Below, piece after piece: positions 43,500-52,362 of a DNA stretch of 64,000 bases (position 1 is the stretch's first letter; every line of letters starts with the position of its first letter). Source of the stretch: Candidatus Zhuqueibacterota bacterium (GTDB lineage: Bacteria > Zhuqueibacterota > Zhuqueibacteria > Zhuqueibacterales > Zhuqueibacteraceae); contig JAKEEU010000362.1 of the NCBI GenBank assembly GCA_022616415.1, positions 1-64,000 of the forward strand, written 5' to 3'. The position numbers and the translations under genes were made by a program. Below the pieces are notes generated by a model. The model ran no database searches. It saw nothing but the letters and a program-made list of their open reading frames with translations, and was not told where the DNA came from.

Positions 43500-45168
43500 A
43501 TTTGTAAATTGGGGCATTGCGTTTTTACCATTCTCCTTTATTCCCCTCTGGCTCTACGCCGAAATTCATTACCGTTTCAAATTCATCCCCAGCCGGTTGT
43601 TTTATCGCCAGCCGGAGATCATCGCCGATGCGCCGCATCGGATCGAGCCAGGCAAGCCGCTGCCGATTTTGCTTTTGGTGAAAGATGCAAATCGGTTTCC
43701 TATCGAATTGCAATGCGTAACGGCATCCGTTCAATGTGACGCGAAACCCACCAATATCACGCTTCACGCTTCACGCTTTACACTTCACGAATCCCCCGAA
43801 TTCATCAACTCCCCGCTATGGTGGCGCATCTTTCCAATTGACATTCCCACCGAATGGCGAGGCCAATTGGCGCGAGTGAATATTGAAATCATCTATCGTT
43901 GCGGTGGCCGCCAGCTTCGTTGCGTTAATGACAACCACGTTGGCACCAGCCACGCGCCGCAGCGAATTTATTTTGCCAACGACTCATTGCCGACCTTGCC
44001 GAACTTTTGGCACGGCGAGCTGCATTGCCACACCGACGCCACCAGCGATCAAGTCGAATTTGGTGCGCCGGTGGAAGCGATCGTGAAATTGGCCAAAGCG
44101 CAGGGATTAAATTTCTTTGCCGCAACCGATCACTCCTACGATCTGGACGACTTGCCGGACAATTATTTGAAAAACGATCCGGCGCTGCGCAAATGGCATG
44201 ATTTGCACGAGCGCATTATACGGTGCAATGAGCAGAATCAGGATTTTGTGATCATTCCTGGCGAAGAAGTCTCGGCGGGAAATTCACGGCGGCGTAACGT
44301 GCATTTTCTCATCTTCAATTCTCCAAAATTTTTCCCCGGCACCGGCGATAGCGCCGAGCGCTGGTTTCGCACCGAACCGGAAATGTCGATCAACGAGATT
44401 TTCGATCAGCTCGGCGACGAAGCGCTGGCGTTTGCCGCGCACCCGGAAGTGCCTACGCCGTTTCTCGAATGGCTGCTCCTCCATCGCGGCAAATGGCAGT
44501 GGCCGGATTATCAGCATCCGCGTTTGAATGGCCTGCAAATCTGGAACGGCTCTTTAGAAGGAATGGAGGAAGGTTTATCGCGTTGGCGTGAATTACTTTT
44601 AGCGGGAAAGAAACTGTTCATCATTGCCGGCGATGACGCCCACGGCAATTTCAACCGCTTCCGGCAAGTCGGCATCCCGCATTTGCGCATGCGCGAGCAT
44701 CATTGGCATTTATTTGGCAGGACCCGAAGCGCTGTATTGATTGACGGCCAAATCAGCTTGTCTTCTCTCATGGCGGCGCTGAGAAATGGACGCGCTTGCA
44801 TTACCACCGGACCGATGATGGATTTGCAGGTTGTTTGTGAAAGTGGCCGCTACGCACGTTTGGGTGAGGCGGTTACAGAGCCAATACGAAACTTTGTTGT
44901 GCAAGCGAAAAGCTCGCCGGAATTTGGCAAATTGCAGCGCGTTGTCGTTTGGCTTGGCGATCTGCGGGAACGGCGTGAACAGGTTTTGTTTGAAACAAAC
45001 AATTTTGCCGAGCCTTTTTCGTTCGAGCATACGCAATCACTCAGTCTTCCCACCGGCCAATTTTATTTGTGCGGCAGAGTTCACAGCGCGGGAAGCGAAT
45101 TTTTGCCGGAGCAAAAATTGCCGTGCCAAGGGTTGACGAATCCGATTTTGGTTGAGGTCGAAAGATAA
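43486..45168 (+). CDS. PHP-domain metal-dependent phosphohydrolase (CehA/McbA-like)
   Basis: A 560-residue protein. The N-terminus has a hydrophobic helix, then a beta-rich region. The PHP fold starts at ELHCHTDATSDQVEFGAP (metal-binding H-x-H), continues with FFAATDHSYDLDDL, IIPGEEVS, FAAHPEV and IAGDDAHGNF. These match the histidine/aspartate set of PHP hydrolases of the CehA/McbA type. The C-terminal part, after residue about 430, is beta-sandwich-like. It is the last gene of the envelope cluster and overlaps the preceding glycosyltransferase by 14 bp. The substrate is unknown, perhaps a phosphoglycan or phospholipid. Confidence 0.85.
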   Translation: MVQHEFVNWGIAFLPFSFIPLWLYAEIHYRFKFIPSRLFYRQPEIIADAPHRIEPGKPLPILLLVKDANRFPIELQCVTASVQCDAKPTNITLHASRFTLHESPEFINSPLWWRIFPIDIPTEWRGQLARVNIEIIYRCGGRQLRCVNDNHVGTSHAPQRIYFANDSLPTLPNFWHGELHCHTDATSDQVEFGAPVEAIVKLAKAQGLNFFAATDHSYDLDDLPDNYLKNDPALRKWHDLHERIIRCNEQNQDFVIIPGEEVSAGNSRRRNVHFLIFNSPKFFPGTGDSAERWFRTEPEMSINEIFDQLGDEALAFAAHPEVPTPFLEWLLLHRGKWQWPDYQHPRLNGLQIWNGSLEGMEEGLSRWRELLLAGKKLFIIAGDDAHGNFNRFRQVGIPHLRMREHHWHLFGRTRSAVLIDGQISLSSLMAALRNGRACITTGPMMDLQVVCESGRYARLGEAVTEPIRNFVVQAKSSPEFGKLQRVVVWLGDLRERREQVLFETNNFAEPFSFEHTQSLSLPTGQFYLCGRVHSAGSEFLPEQKLPCQGLTNPILVEVER

Positions 45169-45177
45169 AAATTACCA

Positions 45178-45206
45178 TTGCACTTTAATAAATTATTGAT
45201 TATTTT
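45178..45206 (+). promoter_or_regulatory. Promoter of the DUF433/DUF5615 locus
   Basis: TTGCAC and TATTTT are separated by exactly 17 bp, 53 bp upstream of the ATG at 45260. Confidence 0.6.
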
Positions 45207-45259
45207 TACTCAGTTCTACTGCCAACAAAAAATTCTTATTGTATGGGAAAGCAAAACTT

Positions 45260-45679
45260 ATGCAAACCGTAACTTTAGAACTTCCCGAACCATTGGCGCA
45301 AGAATTAAAGAATGCGGACGAAGCCCGTTTGCGCGCAATTTTCGAATGGGGCTTTGCCGGACCGCCATCACCTAGCCATCCCTATATTGCCCGAATTCCT
45401 GGTGTTCTCGGGGGCCGCCCAATTATTCGTGGAACCCGCATTCCAGTTTGGCAAATTGCCAATGCCATTCTACATCTGGGCGAATCTATCGAAAATTATC
45501 GAGCCGATCATCCCACGCTAACACTGGCTCAAATCCACGCAGCGCTGAGCTATTACTTCGACCACGAAGCTGAAATCGAAGCCGAAATTGAAGCGAATCG
45601 CATAGAGCGGTTAAAAAATGACTTTGATTTGACAGTAGACAATCGCGGATTTGTCAAAATCCAAGCGCAACATGGCTAA
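45260..45679 (+). CDS. DUF433-domain antitoxin
   Basis: A 139-residue protein. A short beta/helix start (MQTVTLELPEPLAQELKNAD) is followed by a DUF433 domain (HPYIARIPGVLGGRPIIRGTRI, PVWQIANAILHLGESIENYRAD, TLAQIHAALSYYFDHEAEIE). DUF433 proteins are HTH-type antitoxins that pair with DUF5615/PIN-like proteins. An upstream TTG at 45239 gives a longer frame, but the ATG after GGGAAAG is preferred. It overlaps the toxin gene by 8 bp. Confidence 0.85.
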   Translation: MQTVTLELPEPLAQELKNADEARLRAIFEWGFAGPPSPSHPYIARIPGVLGGRPIIRGTRIPVWQIANAILHLGESIENYRADHPTLTLAQIHAALSYYFDHEAEIEAEIEANRIERLKNDFDLTVDNRGFVKIQAQHG

Positions 45680-46055
45680 CCAATTGCCTGAACTGTTCAT
45701 TGCGCTGTATGTCGATGAAGACGTGACCGATGCGTTGGCTCCGGTTTTGCGCGAACGCGGCTTTGAAGCGCAAAGCACGATTGAAGCGGGAAGGCTGGCG
45801 CAACCGGACGATACCCAATTAGAATATGCCACCCTTCACAACATGGCAATTCTGACTGCCAATGCACGCGACTTCTTGATATTGGCTCGCCAATGGGCGG
45901 CGACACAACGTGAACATACCGGGATAATCCTGACTGAGCAATTTCGACGAGATCAATTTGGAGAATTATTGCGCCGTGTTCTTAAACTCTTGAACACCTA
46001 CACACGTGATGAGCTTCGCAATCAGGTCTTGTATCTTTCACAGTTTCGGGAATAA
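45672..46055 (+). CDS. DUF5615-type PIN-like toxin
   Basis: A 127-residue protein. The PIN-like fold has ALYVDEDVTDALAPVLRERGF, EAGRLAQPDDTQLEYATLHN, MAILTANARDFLILARQW and GIILTEQF. Acidic residues D-E-D near the N-terminus and D in TANARDF match the metal-binding site of DUF5615/Mut7-C-like proteins. Start at 45672 (MANQLPEL). It is coupled to the DUF433 antitoxin, and a toxin role as a ribonuclease is inferred from that pairing. Confidence 0.85.
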   Translation: MANQLPELFIALYVDEDVTDALAPVLRERGFEAQSTIEAGRLAQPDDTQLEYATLHNMAILTANARDFLILARQWAATQREHTGIILTEQFRRDQFGELLRRVLKLLNTYTRDELRNQVLYLSQFRE

Positions 46056-46109
46056 AGTTTGCGAAGTTTGTTTTGGAATTTAAGGGAATTTGATCAGAGG
46101 ACGTAAACC

Positions 46110-47069
46110 ATGTCAAACAGGAATGAAAAGGTCTGTTTCGTGTTAATGCCTTTCAAAAAGAATTTGGAAGCCGTTTACACCAAAGCCATCAAACCCGCAT
46201 GCAACAAAGCAGGCTTTAAAGCGATCAGAGCCGACAAGCTGATCGGGCCTTACAATATTCACCGCGATATCATCAAACATATTTTTCTAAGTCATGCTGT
46301 TGTTGCGGATTTAACCGACCGAAATCCGAATGTCTTTTACGAAATGGGGGTCGCGCATGCCATCGATAATAAAACTATTATGATTATTCGGAAAAGGCAA
46401 AAACTGCCGTTTGACATTAGTAGTTATCGCTGCATATCTTATGATTTGTCCGAAAGCGGCCTGAAGCTTTTGAAGCAACAGATTGTCGAAAGCCTAAAAT
46501 TGATTAACGAATGGCGCCAACATCCGACAAATCCCGTGCAAGAGTTCAAACCCCGCGAGGCCTTTGTTTCCAAAAGCGTTTTGAATGACTTGAATCGAGA
46601 GTTGCGAAGAAATCAATACACAGCAGCGGCAATTCAACGCGCGCAAGGAATATCGCAGCATGCCAGCGACGCCGAGCTTGACGCGATTATTCCTACCGGC
46701 ATGCGGACGATCGATCTTGCACGGTGGATTTTGGCGAAGCAGAAAAGCGGGAAATGGGAAGCCCTTAAACAGAAAGGCGTAACAATGTCAACGCTGGCAC
46801 AGACGAACGGCGTTTCAGTAGATTCATTGTATACGCAGTTAAACCGGTTGCGGAAACAGAACGCGCCTGTTCCGACTGATATGAGAACTACTGATCTTGT
46901 GCGGTGGGTATTTGACAAGCAGAAAAAGGGTGAATGGGAAGCATTCAAAAAGAAAGGCGTAACAATGTCAACGCTGGCGCAAGCGAACGGTGTTTCAGCA
47001 AACTCATTGCAGGTGGAATTAAGCAAATTCCGGAAACAAAAACGGCTGTCGCAACAACAATCGCGCTGA
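46110..47069 (+). CDS. TIR/NDT-like effector domain with duplicated HTH-like repeat
   Basis: A 319-residue protein. Residues 5-115 form a TIR-like or nucleoside deoxyribosyltransferase-like domain (VCFVLMPFKKNLEAVYTKAI, HIFLSHAVVADLTDRNPNVF, YEMGVAHAI, SYRCISYDLS). The C-terminus contains two tandem 60-residue units (195-254 and 255-314) with DLARWILAKQKSGKWEALKQKGVT-type sequence and a MSTLAQxNGVSxxSL helix-turn-helix-like element. TCAGAGGACGTAAACC precedes the ATG. It is monocistronic, next to TA loci, and no cyclase or partner is adjacent. It could be a self-contained NAD-consuming or nucleotide-processing defence protein, or a regulator. Confidence 0.65.
   Translation: MSNRNEKVCFVLMPFKKNLEAVYTKAIKPACNKAGFKAIRADKLIGPYNIHRDIIKHIFLSHAVVADLTDRNPNVFYEMGVAHAIDNKTIMIIRKRQKLPFDISSYRCISYDLSESGLKLLKQQIVESLKLINEWRQHPTNPVQEFKPREAFVSKSVLNDLNRELRRNQYTAAAIQRAQGISQHASDAELDAIIPTGMRTIDLARWILAKQKSGKWEALKQKGVTMSTLAQTNGVSVDSLYTQLNRLRKQNAPVPTDMRTTDLVRWVFDKQKKGEWEAFKKKGVTMSTLAQANGVSANSLQVELSKFRKQKRLSQQQSR
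46692..47051 (+). repeat. Intragenic tandem duplication, 180-bp unit
   Basis: Two copies of a 180-bp unit (46692-46871 and 46872-47051). The block AAAGGCGTAACAATGTCAACG is identical in both, and the flanks diverge at moderate frequency. The reading frame is kept. It doubles the HTH-like module of the TIR/NDT-like gene. Confidence 0.85.
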
Positions 47070-47097
47070 CTGCCGTTGCAAAATCGAGTTTTTCAAA

Positions 47098-48924
47098 TTA
47101 CCCCGCCAAAACCCTCTCCACTTCTCGTTCTACCGCCTCACTCACTTCTCGCGCCTCGCGCAGCAAAGTCGCAAGTTGCATATTGATCTCCTTCGCGAAA
47201 TCTTTGTCCTTAATCTGCGGCAAGTTAATCCGCACATTATAAACCGCGCCTTTCACACCGGCGTATGCCACCAGCGCGCCGACGCCGGCATCACTCATCA
47301 TTGCGGTGTTGCCGGCTTTGGCGGCAGCGAGACAGAGATTGAGCGCTTCGCGGCAAAGCTGGGCAGTGCGCAAAGGAACTTGCGTGGCGTGCTTGTATCC
47401 CGCTTCCATTGCCTCGCGGCGTGCGGCTTGTTGCTCCGGAGAATCTTTGGGCATGCGCATGGCTTCGAGCACGGCGTTGAAGGCTTGGGTATCTTCATCG
47501 ATGGCGGTGAGCAGTTGGTCTTTAAGCGCTTGCGCTTTTTCCGCAAGTGCATTCAGTTCGTCGTACTTTGCATCAAATTCAGGCTTGCCGATTGAAAGAT
47601 TGGCCACCATCGCAGCGAGTGCGGCTCCGAGAGAGCCGGCAAGCGCGGCAATCGAGCCGCCGCCTGGCGCTGGGGTGTCGCGAGAAACTTCATCGACAAA
47701 ATCCGTTACTTTTTTATTGACCAGCGGGCCGTCGAAAACCGGCAGGCCAATCACTTTTTTGTCAAGGTCAAATTCCGCCACATCGCGCAAGCCCATGGAC
47801 TGCACGGCAGTTTCGATGACGTCGCGATAGGGAATACCGGCGGATTTTTGCATACGGCGCAAATAGAATTTGCCGGATTCCAACATGGCTTCATACGGCA
47901 CGACGCCGACGATCTCCGAGCCGGTGACGACGATGCCGCGCTCACGCGCTTGCTCGCGGGCTTCTTCGAGTACCAAATGCGCCGGTGAAATTTTGTATTT
48001 GGTTAAGTTGATGGAGATTTGTGCGCGGCGGTATTTTTCCACCACCCAGCCGACGGCTTTGACGTGGGTGAATTTACCGTCATCATAAACTTCTTTGCCC
48101 ACAAATTCGCCTTCGCGATAGCCCAGTTCTTTATAACGCGCGACCAAATCGTTTCCATGCACGTCGCGATAGTGAGTGGCAAGCTCATCGAAATTGCTCG
48201 CGACAAAATCGCACGGCCCGCAGGGAAATTTATTCGGCTCGAATTTGATGATTTTTCCTTTATAATAGAAAGGCGAAATATTGCCATGGCGCTTGTGGCG
48301 CCCGCGCTCGCGGAGAGCATACGCAATGTCATCGGCGTAGCGTTTATCCGTGGTATTGAGGTTGATGTTGTAGGCAATGAGAAATTCTCGCGCGCCGACG
48401 GCGGTCGCACCGCTTTTTGTATTGAAAGTCCGAGGTCCGAAGTCCGGCGTCCAAGTGGGATCGGCAAGTTTTTGGGGCAGGCCTTCATATTCACCGGCGC
48501 GAATACTGGCCAGATTTTTTCGCTCCGGCCGCGTGGCGGCAGATTCATAAAGATAAACCGGAATCTGCAATTCTTCGCCAAGGCGTTGGCCGACCGCTTT
48601 GGCAATGGCCACGCAATCGTCCATCGTCACTCCGACGACGGGAACGAAAGGGCACACATCTAATGCGCCCATGCGAGGATGGCTGCCGCGATGTTTGGAC
48701 ATGTCGATCAGCTCGCTGGCGCGCCTGGCGGCACGAAACGCGGCTTCTTTCACCGCCTCGGGACTGCCGATGAAGGTCACCACCACGCGGTTGGTGTCGG
48801 CGCCGGGATCGACGTCCAAAAGCGTCACGCCTTTGACGGCTTCAATCTGGTCGGTGATTTGCTTGATGACGGCGACATCGCGGCCTTCGGAAAAATTTGG
48901 CACACACTCGACGAGTTTTTTCAT
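47098..48924 (-). CDS. ftcD: Bifunctional FtcD with embedded C2H2-like zinc finger
   Basis: A 608-residue fusion of glutamate formimidoyltransferase (MKKLVECVPNFSEGRDVAVI, HRGSHPRMGALDVCPFVPV, ALRERGRHKRHGN, ISINLTKYKISPAHLVLEEA, EIVGVVPYEAML) and formimidotetrahydrofolate cyclodeaminase (DFVDEVSRDTPAPGGGSIAA, LAALVAN-type, CLAAAKAGN). It links histidine degradation to one-carbon metabolism. Between residues 205 and 290 it carries an insert containing C235-x2-C238-x12-H251-x4-H256, a C2H2 finger spacing. Usual FtcD is about 540 residues, so the insert is extra. The ATG at 48924 has GAGG upstream; a longer frame to 49071 overlaps the divergent gene. Confidence 0.92.
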   Translation of the reverse strand: MKKLVECVPNFSEGRDVAVIKQITDQIEAVKGVTLLDVDPGADTNRVVVTFIGSPEAVKEAAFRAARRASELIDMSKHRGSHPRMGALDVCPFVPVVGVTMDDCVAIAKAVGQRLGEELQIPVYLYESAATRPERKNLASIRAGEYEGLPQKLADPTWTPDFGPRTFNTKSGATAVGAREFLIAYNINLNTTDKRYADDIAYALRERGRHKRHGNISPFYYKGKIIKFEPNKFPCGPCDFVASNFDELATHYRDVHGNDLVARYKELGYREGEFVGKEVYDDGKFTHVKAVGWVVEKYRRAQISINLTKYKISPAHLVLEEAREQARERGIVVTGSEIVGVVPYEAMLESGKFYLRRMQKSAGIPYRDVIETAVQSMGLRDVAEFDLDKKVIGLPVFDGPLVNKKVTDFVDEVSRDTPAPGGGSIAALAGSLGAALAAMVANLSIGKPEFDAKYDELNALAEKAQALKDQLLTAIDEDTQAFNAVLEAMRMPKDSPEQQAARREAMEAGYKHATQVPLRTAQLCREALNLCLAAAKAGNTAMMSDAGVGALVAYAGVKGAVYNVRINLPQIKDKDFAKEINMQLATLLREAREVSEAVEREVERVLAG

Positions 48925-49053
48925 TTGCGGAGCCTCGACTGAAATTTTACGGAATTTTGTCTTGACTTTTAAATTAAGTCGGGTTAATTGGGGGCACTCG
49001 TGCTTGTGACAGATTTCGGATAATATAAAAAATTTTATCGTCAAAACCAACCC

Positions 49054-49656
49054 ATGCACCAACTCAAGCACGCTTTAGCCGGCCTGGAGAATTATTTGGA
49101 TGATAAATACCTTTCTGGCCAAATTCATTCCGCCGGGGACATCGCTTCCCAAACCGCAGGCTATTTGCGGCAGTTGTTGAAACCGGTGGCCGGCTGGTGG
49201 TGCATCGGCACGCAACACCAGATCTTCGAGGAGGCGACGGACATTGTTTGTTATTATTCGCCGCAGGGGTTTTCGCCGGCACGTTTCGACGCCGAAAAAG
49301 AGGCTTACATCTTCGGGTTGATCGACATCAAATTCGGCGATTGGGGACAGGATTTGAAAAAATTGGCGGCGCTGCAGCAGAACTGGCTGCAACGATACAA
49401 ACGTCCGGCCCTTGCCTGGATGGTGTATGGCGACCATTTCAACCAAAAAATCCACCGGGAAAACTACAACGAACAATTGCAAAGAGAAAAGGAGATTCGC
49501 GAATGGGTCCAGCGCGACGAGATGAATCGCGGTATGACGATTCTCAAATTCGGGCTGCATCGCATCGGCGAGAGCCGCGATAATTACGAAATTCGTGAGG
49601 CGCTGAATCAAGCAAAGTGGAATTTGGACAAGGACTCGAAGTACCGGCGAGCTTAA
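49054..49656 (+). CDS. Unknown soluble protein
   Basis: A 200-residue protein not recognised. The start (MHQLKHALAGLENYLDDKYL) lacks a clear ribosome site. A run EATDIVCYYSPQGF is followed by EAYIFGLIDIKFGDWGQDLK, and the C-terminus is strongly charged helix (QREKEIREWVQRDEMNR, EALNQAKWNLDKDSKYRRA). The D-x-K in LIDIKF together with upstream acidic residues could be a PD-(D/E)XK-like strand, but this is speculative. It is divergent from ftcD, 129 bp away, and ends 90 bp before the hicB promoter. Confidence 0.6.
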   Translation: MHQLKHALAGLENYLDDKYLSGQIHSAGDIASQTAGYLRQLLKPVAGWWCIGTQHQIFEEATDIVCYYSPQGFSPARFDAEKEAYIFGLIDIKFGDWGQDLKKLAALQQNWLQRYKRPALAWMVYGDHFNQKIHRENYNEQLQREKEIREWVQRDEMNRGMTILKFGLHRIGESRDNYEIREALNQAKWNLDKDSKYRRA

Positions 49657-49747
49657 AAACGACAGTGCAGACAAGCTTAACCAAAAAAATAATCGCGCAC
49701 GGAATTGGAACAGTTTACTGAAATGAATTAAGTTGTGGATTTTTGCC

Positions 49748-49776
49748 TTGACTATTTGGTTGAGCAAGCTTATTTT
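49748..49776 (+). promoter_or_regulatory. Promoter of hicBA
   Basis: TTGACT and TATTTT are separated by exactly 17 bp, 47 bp upstream of the hicB ATG. Confidence 0.65.
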
Positions 49777-49823
49777 TAAGACATAGAGGCAACTGTTTTA
49801 AGGAGCTTGTGGAGAATATTATC

Positions 49824-50171
49824 ATGCAAACTTTTCGCTGCTTTGTGCGGGAAAATCGCAAAGAAAAAGCCTTCGACGCCGTATGTATCGATCTGAATCT
49901 CGTTGACCGCCGTGAATCAGCCGAGGAAGCGATTGCGGCAATGCTTGAAAACATTGAAAGCTATCTTGAAGTGGCTCATGAGCATAACGAAGCAGATAAA
50001 TTGATTCCTCGACCGGCGCCGCTTGCCGATCAACTCTACTATCGGTGGCTTTTGCTCAAATCGTTTTTTGCGCCGTCCCGCAAGGCGTTGTCAACTCGTA
50101 TTTTTTCAATACCTACCCAAAAGCAAAAAATATTTTATGTCAGGCCGCCGCTTTCCCCCGCTCACGCCTGA
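49824..50171 (+). CDS. hicB: HicB-family antitoxin
   Basis: A 115-residue protein. The partial RNase H-like HicB fold is visible in FRCFVRENRKEKAFDAVCIDLNL and RRESAEEAIAAMLENIESYL. The C-terminal part (APLADQLYYRWLLLKSFFAP) is the toxin-contacting or DNA-binding end. The ATG at 49824 has GGAG nine bases upstream; a GTG at 49809 also lies near AAGGAG. It precedes hicA and overlaps it by 35 bp, the reverse of the usual hicA-hicB order. Confidence 0.75.
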   Translation: MQTFRCFVRENRKEKAFDAVCIDLNLVDRRESAEEAIAAMLENIESYLEVAHEHNEADKLIPRPAPLADQLYYRWLLLKSFFAPSRKALSTRIFSIPTQKQKIFYVRPPLSPAHA

Positions 50172-50397
50172 CGAAGTGCGTGATATCCTCAGAGCAAAGG
50201 GCTTCATTTTAGACCGCACGCATGGTGCGCATGAACAATGGCGGGCCATAATCAAAGACCAGCCGCGCGTAGTAACTGTTGATGCTCATTACAAAATCTT
50301 TGATCAGAGTTTGATCAAACGCATGATTTCCCAATCCGGGCTTACTCGAGAAGAATTTTATTCTGCCACAAAGAGAACAGCAAAGAAAATCATTTGA
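50137..50397 (+). CDS. hicA: HicA-family mRNA interferase toxin
   Basis: An 86-residue dsRBD-like toxin. LTPDEVRDILRAKGFILDR and THGAHEQWRAI follow the HicA pattern in which a histidine in the G-S-H-like loop is catalytic (here GAH). VDAHYKIFDQSLIKRMISQ and SGLTREEFY complete the fold. The start at 50137 (MSGRRFPPLT) overlaps hicB. It should cleave mRNA without the antitoxin. It ends 6 bp before the amidohydrolase gene. Confidence 0.85.
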   Translation: MSGRRFPPLTPDEVRDILRAKGFILDRTHGAHEQWRAIIKDQPRVVTVDAHYKIFDQSLIKRMISQSGLTREEFYSATKRTAKKII

Positions 50398-50403
50398 TCA
50401 CTA

Positions 50404-51762
50404 ATGACCCTGATTCTCCTCAAAAATACCTTGCTGGTCACAATGAACCCCGCTCGCGAAGTTTTTCGCGGTGACCTGTTCGTTCGGGATGATCGCATCG
50501 CCGGCATCAAAAAAACGGATGACGGCCGCGTTGACGGCGAGGCGAACAATGCTCAGTGTATCGACCACATCATCGACGCCGGGCGCTGGGCGATTTTGCC
50601 GGGATTCATCCAAACGCATATTCATCTCTGCCAGACGCTGTTTCGGAACCAAGCCGAGGATTTACCGCTGCTCGATTGGCTCCGAAAAAAGATCTGGCCG
50701 TATGAAGCGGCACACAGCGCCGCGTCTATGCGAATCTCCGCACGGCTCAGCATTGCCGAGCTGCTCGCTGGCGGCACGACGACCATACTCGACATGGGCA
50801 GCGTGCATCATTACGACGAAGTGTTCGACGAGCTGCAAAAATGGGGCATGCGCGCGGTGGGCGGTAAATGCATGATGGACGTCGGTGACGGCGTTCCCGC
50901 AGGATTACTTGAAACGGCGCGCGATTCTTTAAATGAGAGCCGGCGTCTTTTTGACGCCTGGCATGGCGCCGCGAATGGGCGTTTGCGTTATGCTTTTGCA
51001 CCACGCTTTGCGCTTTCCTGCACCGAGCCTTTGCTGCGTGAAATCAGCGCCATGGCAGCCGATTGGGGCTGCATGATTCACACCCATGCCGGAGAGACCG
51101 CCGCCGAGGAAGAAATTCTTTTAAAGGAAAAAAAGCGGCGTAGCATTCCATTTCTATGCGACATGGGCATCTCCGGCGCGCACTGTTGTTTTGCCCATGG
51201 CGTACAAGCAAGCGAAGATGAAATTGCCTCATTGGCGAGAAACAAAACCGCGGTGACGCATTGCCCGGGTTCGAATGCGAAGCTGGGAAGCGGCATCGCG
51301 CCGGTCGTGCAGATGCGGCGCGCCGGCGTGTTGGTGGGATTAGGCGCAGACGGCGCGCCGTGCAACAACCGCCTGGATATTTTCGCGGAAATGCGGCTGG
51401 CCGCGCTGCTGCAGAAACTACGACATGGCGCCGTCGCTTTGCCGGCGCGAGCCCTCGTCGAAATGGCGACCATCGACGGCGCGCGCTGCTTGAATTGGGA
51501 AAAAGAGATTGGCAGCTTGGAGATCGGCAAGAAAGCGGATCTGGTCGCGATCGATCTTGACACACCGCATACGCATCCCCTCAACGTCGAGAATATTTAT
51601 GCGCAGATCGTTTACGCCGCCCGCAGCAGCGACGTACGTTTGACCGTGATCGATGGCCGCATCTGCTTTGAAAACGGCCAGGTGATGGAAATGGACGTCG
51701 ACGCAACCATCGCGCAAGCCAATATGGAATGGGAAAAATTGCAACAACGGGCAACTTCTTAG
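50404..51762 (+). CDS. Amidohydrolase, 5'-deoxyadenosine/S-adenosylhomocysteine deaminase-like
   Basis: A 452-residue TIM-barrel amidohydrolase. Metal site features are GFIQTHIHLCQTLFR (HxH), MIHTHAGET, CFAHGVQ (His), and LGADGAPCNNRLD (Asp). The C-terminal composite beta-domain has GRCLNWEKEIGSLEIGKKADLV-type sequence. It is most like the MtaD/DadD-type deaminases of 5'-methylthioadenosine, S-adenosylhomocysteine or deoxyadenosine, but chlorohydrolases of the same superfamily are alternatives. It lies at the head of three overlapping or adjacent genes with a DUF84 NTPase and a methyltransferase. Confidence 0.85.
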   Translation: MTLILLKNTLLVTMNPAREVFRGDLFVRDDRIAGIKKTDDGRVDGEANNAQCIDHIIDAGRWAILPGFIQTHIHLCQTLFRNQAEDLPLLDWLRKKIWPYEAAHSAASMRISARLSIAELLAGGTTTILDMGSVHHYDEVFDELQKWGMRAVGGKCMMDVGDGVPAGLLETARDSLNESRRLFDAWHGAANGRLRYAFAPRFALSCTEPLLREISAMAADWGCMIHTHAGETAAEEEILLKEKKRRSIPFLCDMGISGAHCCFAHGVQASEDEIASLARNKTAVTHCPGSNAKLGSGIAPVVQMRRAGVLVGLGADGAPCNNRLDIFAEMRLAALLQKLRHGAVALPARALVEMATIDGARCLNWEKEIGSLEIGKKADLVAIDLDTPHTHPLNVENIYAQIVYAARSSDVRLTVIDGRICFENGQVMEMDVDATIAQANMEWEKLQQRATS

Positions 51763-51771
51763 GGCGAATCT

Positions 51772-52362
51772 ATGAATGAGAATATTCTGAAAGTCGCAAT
51801 CGGCTCTTTGCGTCCGCCGAAGGTCGACGCAGTACGGTCGGTGATGGCCAAAGTGGTGGGCTTTCTGGGCTACCGGCCGGAGGCCATCAGTTACATTGCG
51901 CGCGAGGTGGAGAGTGGAGTTTCTTCCATGCCGCTCTCGGTGCAAGAGATTCGCCGGGGCGCTTGCAATCGAGCGATGGAGGCCAAGCGGTTGGTCGAAG
52001 CGGAAACCGGTCCGGTCAATTTTGCCATTGGCTTGGAGGGCGGCTTTTTTATTTTGAGCGCCGAAGACAAGGAACACATCCACTTGCAAACCTGGGCCTA
52101 CGTTCACCACGAGGATAAGGGTTATTATGGCAGTTCGATGAGCATGCCGGTGCCGGCGGCGGTGGCGCGCGAGGTGCTCGAAAACAAAAGGGAGCTGGGC
52201 GAGATTATCGATCATTTTGCCGGCCGCCAGGACGTCCGCAATCAAGACGGCGCTTTTGGCGTTTTCAGTCTCGGCCTGCTTTCCCGCCAGCAAGGGTTGG
52301 AGCTGGCGCTGATCGGGGCGCTTGCACCATTTTATCACAAAAAACTTTTTCACCCCTCATGA
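51772..52362 (+). CDS. DUF84-family nucleotide triphosphatase (YjjX-like)
   Basis: A 196-residue protein with VAIGSLRPPKVDAVRSVMAK, REVESGVSSMPLSVQEIRRGA, FAIGLEGGFFIL and QDGAFGVFSLGLLSRQQGLEL. These match the DUF84/YjjX inosine-xanthosine triphosphatase family, which removes non-canonical or oxidised purine nucleotides. It starts 10 bp after the amidohydrolase stop, and its stop overlaps the next start as ATGA. Both neighbours concern purines or SAM chemistry, which fits a salvage or sanitation role. Confidence 0.85.
   Translation: MNENILKVAIGSLRPPKVDAVRSVMAKVVGFLGYRPEAISYIAREVESGVSSMPLSVQEIRRGACNRAMEAKRLVEAETGPVNFAIGLEGGFFILSAEDKEHIHLQTWAYVHHEDKGYYGSSMSMPVPAAVAREVLENKRELGEIIDHFAGRQDVRNQDGAFGVFSLGLLSRQQGLELALIGALAPFYHKKLFHPS

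Noticed and set aside
49054..49656. PD-(D/E)XK nuclease assignment for the unknown 200-residue protein
   Set aside because: Only a D-x-K strand is visible; the full catalytic pattern was not found, so no function is given.
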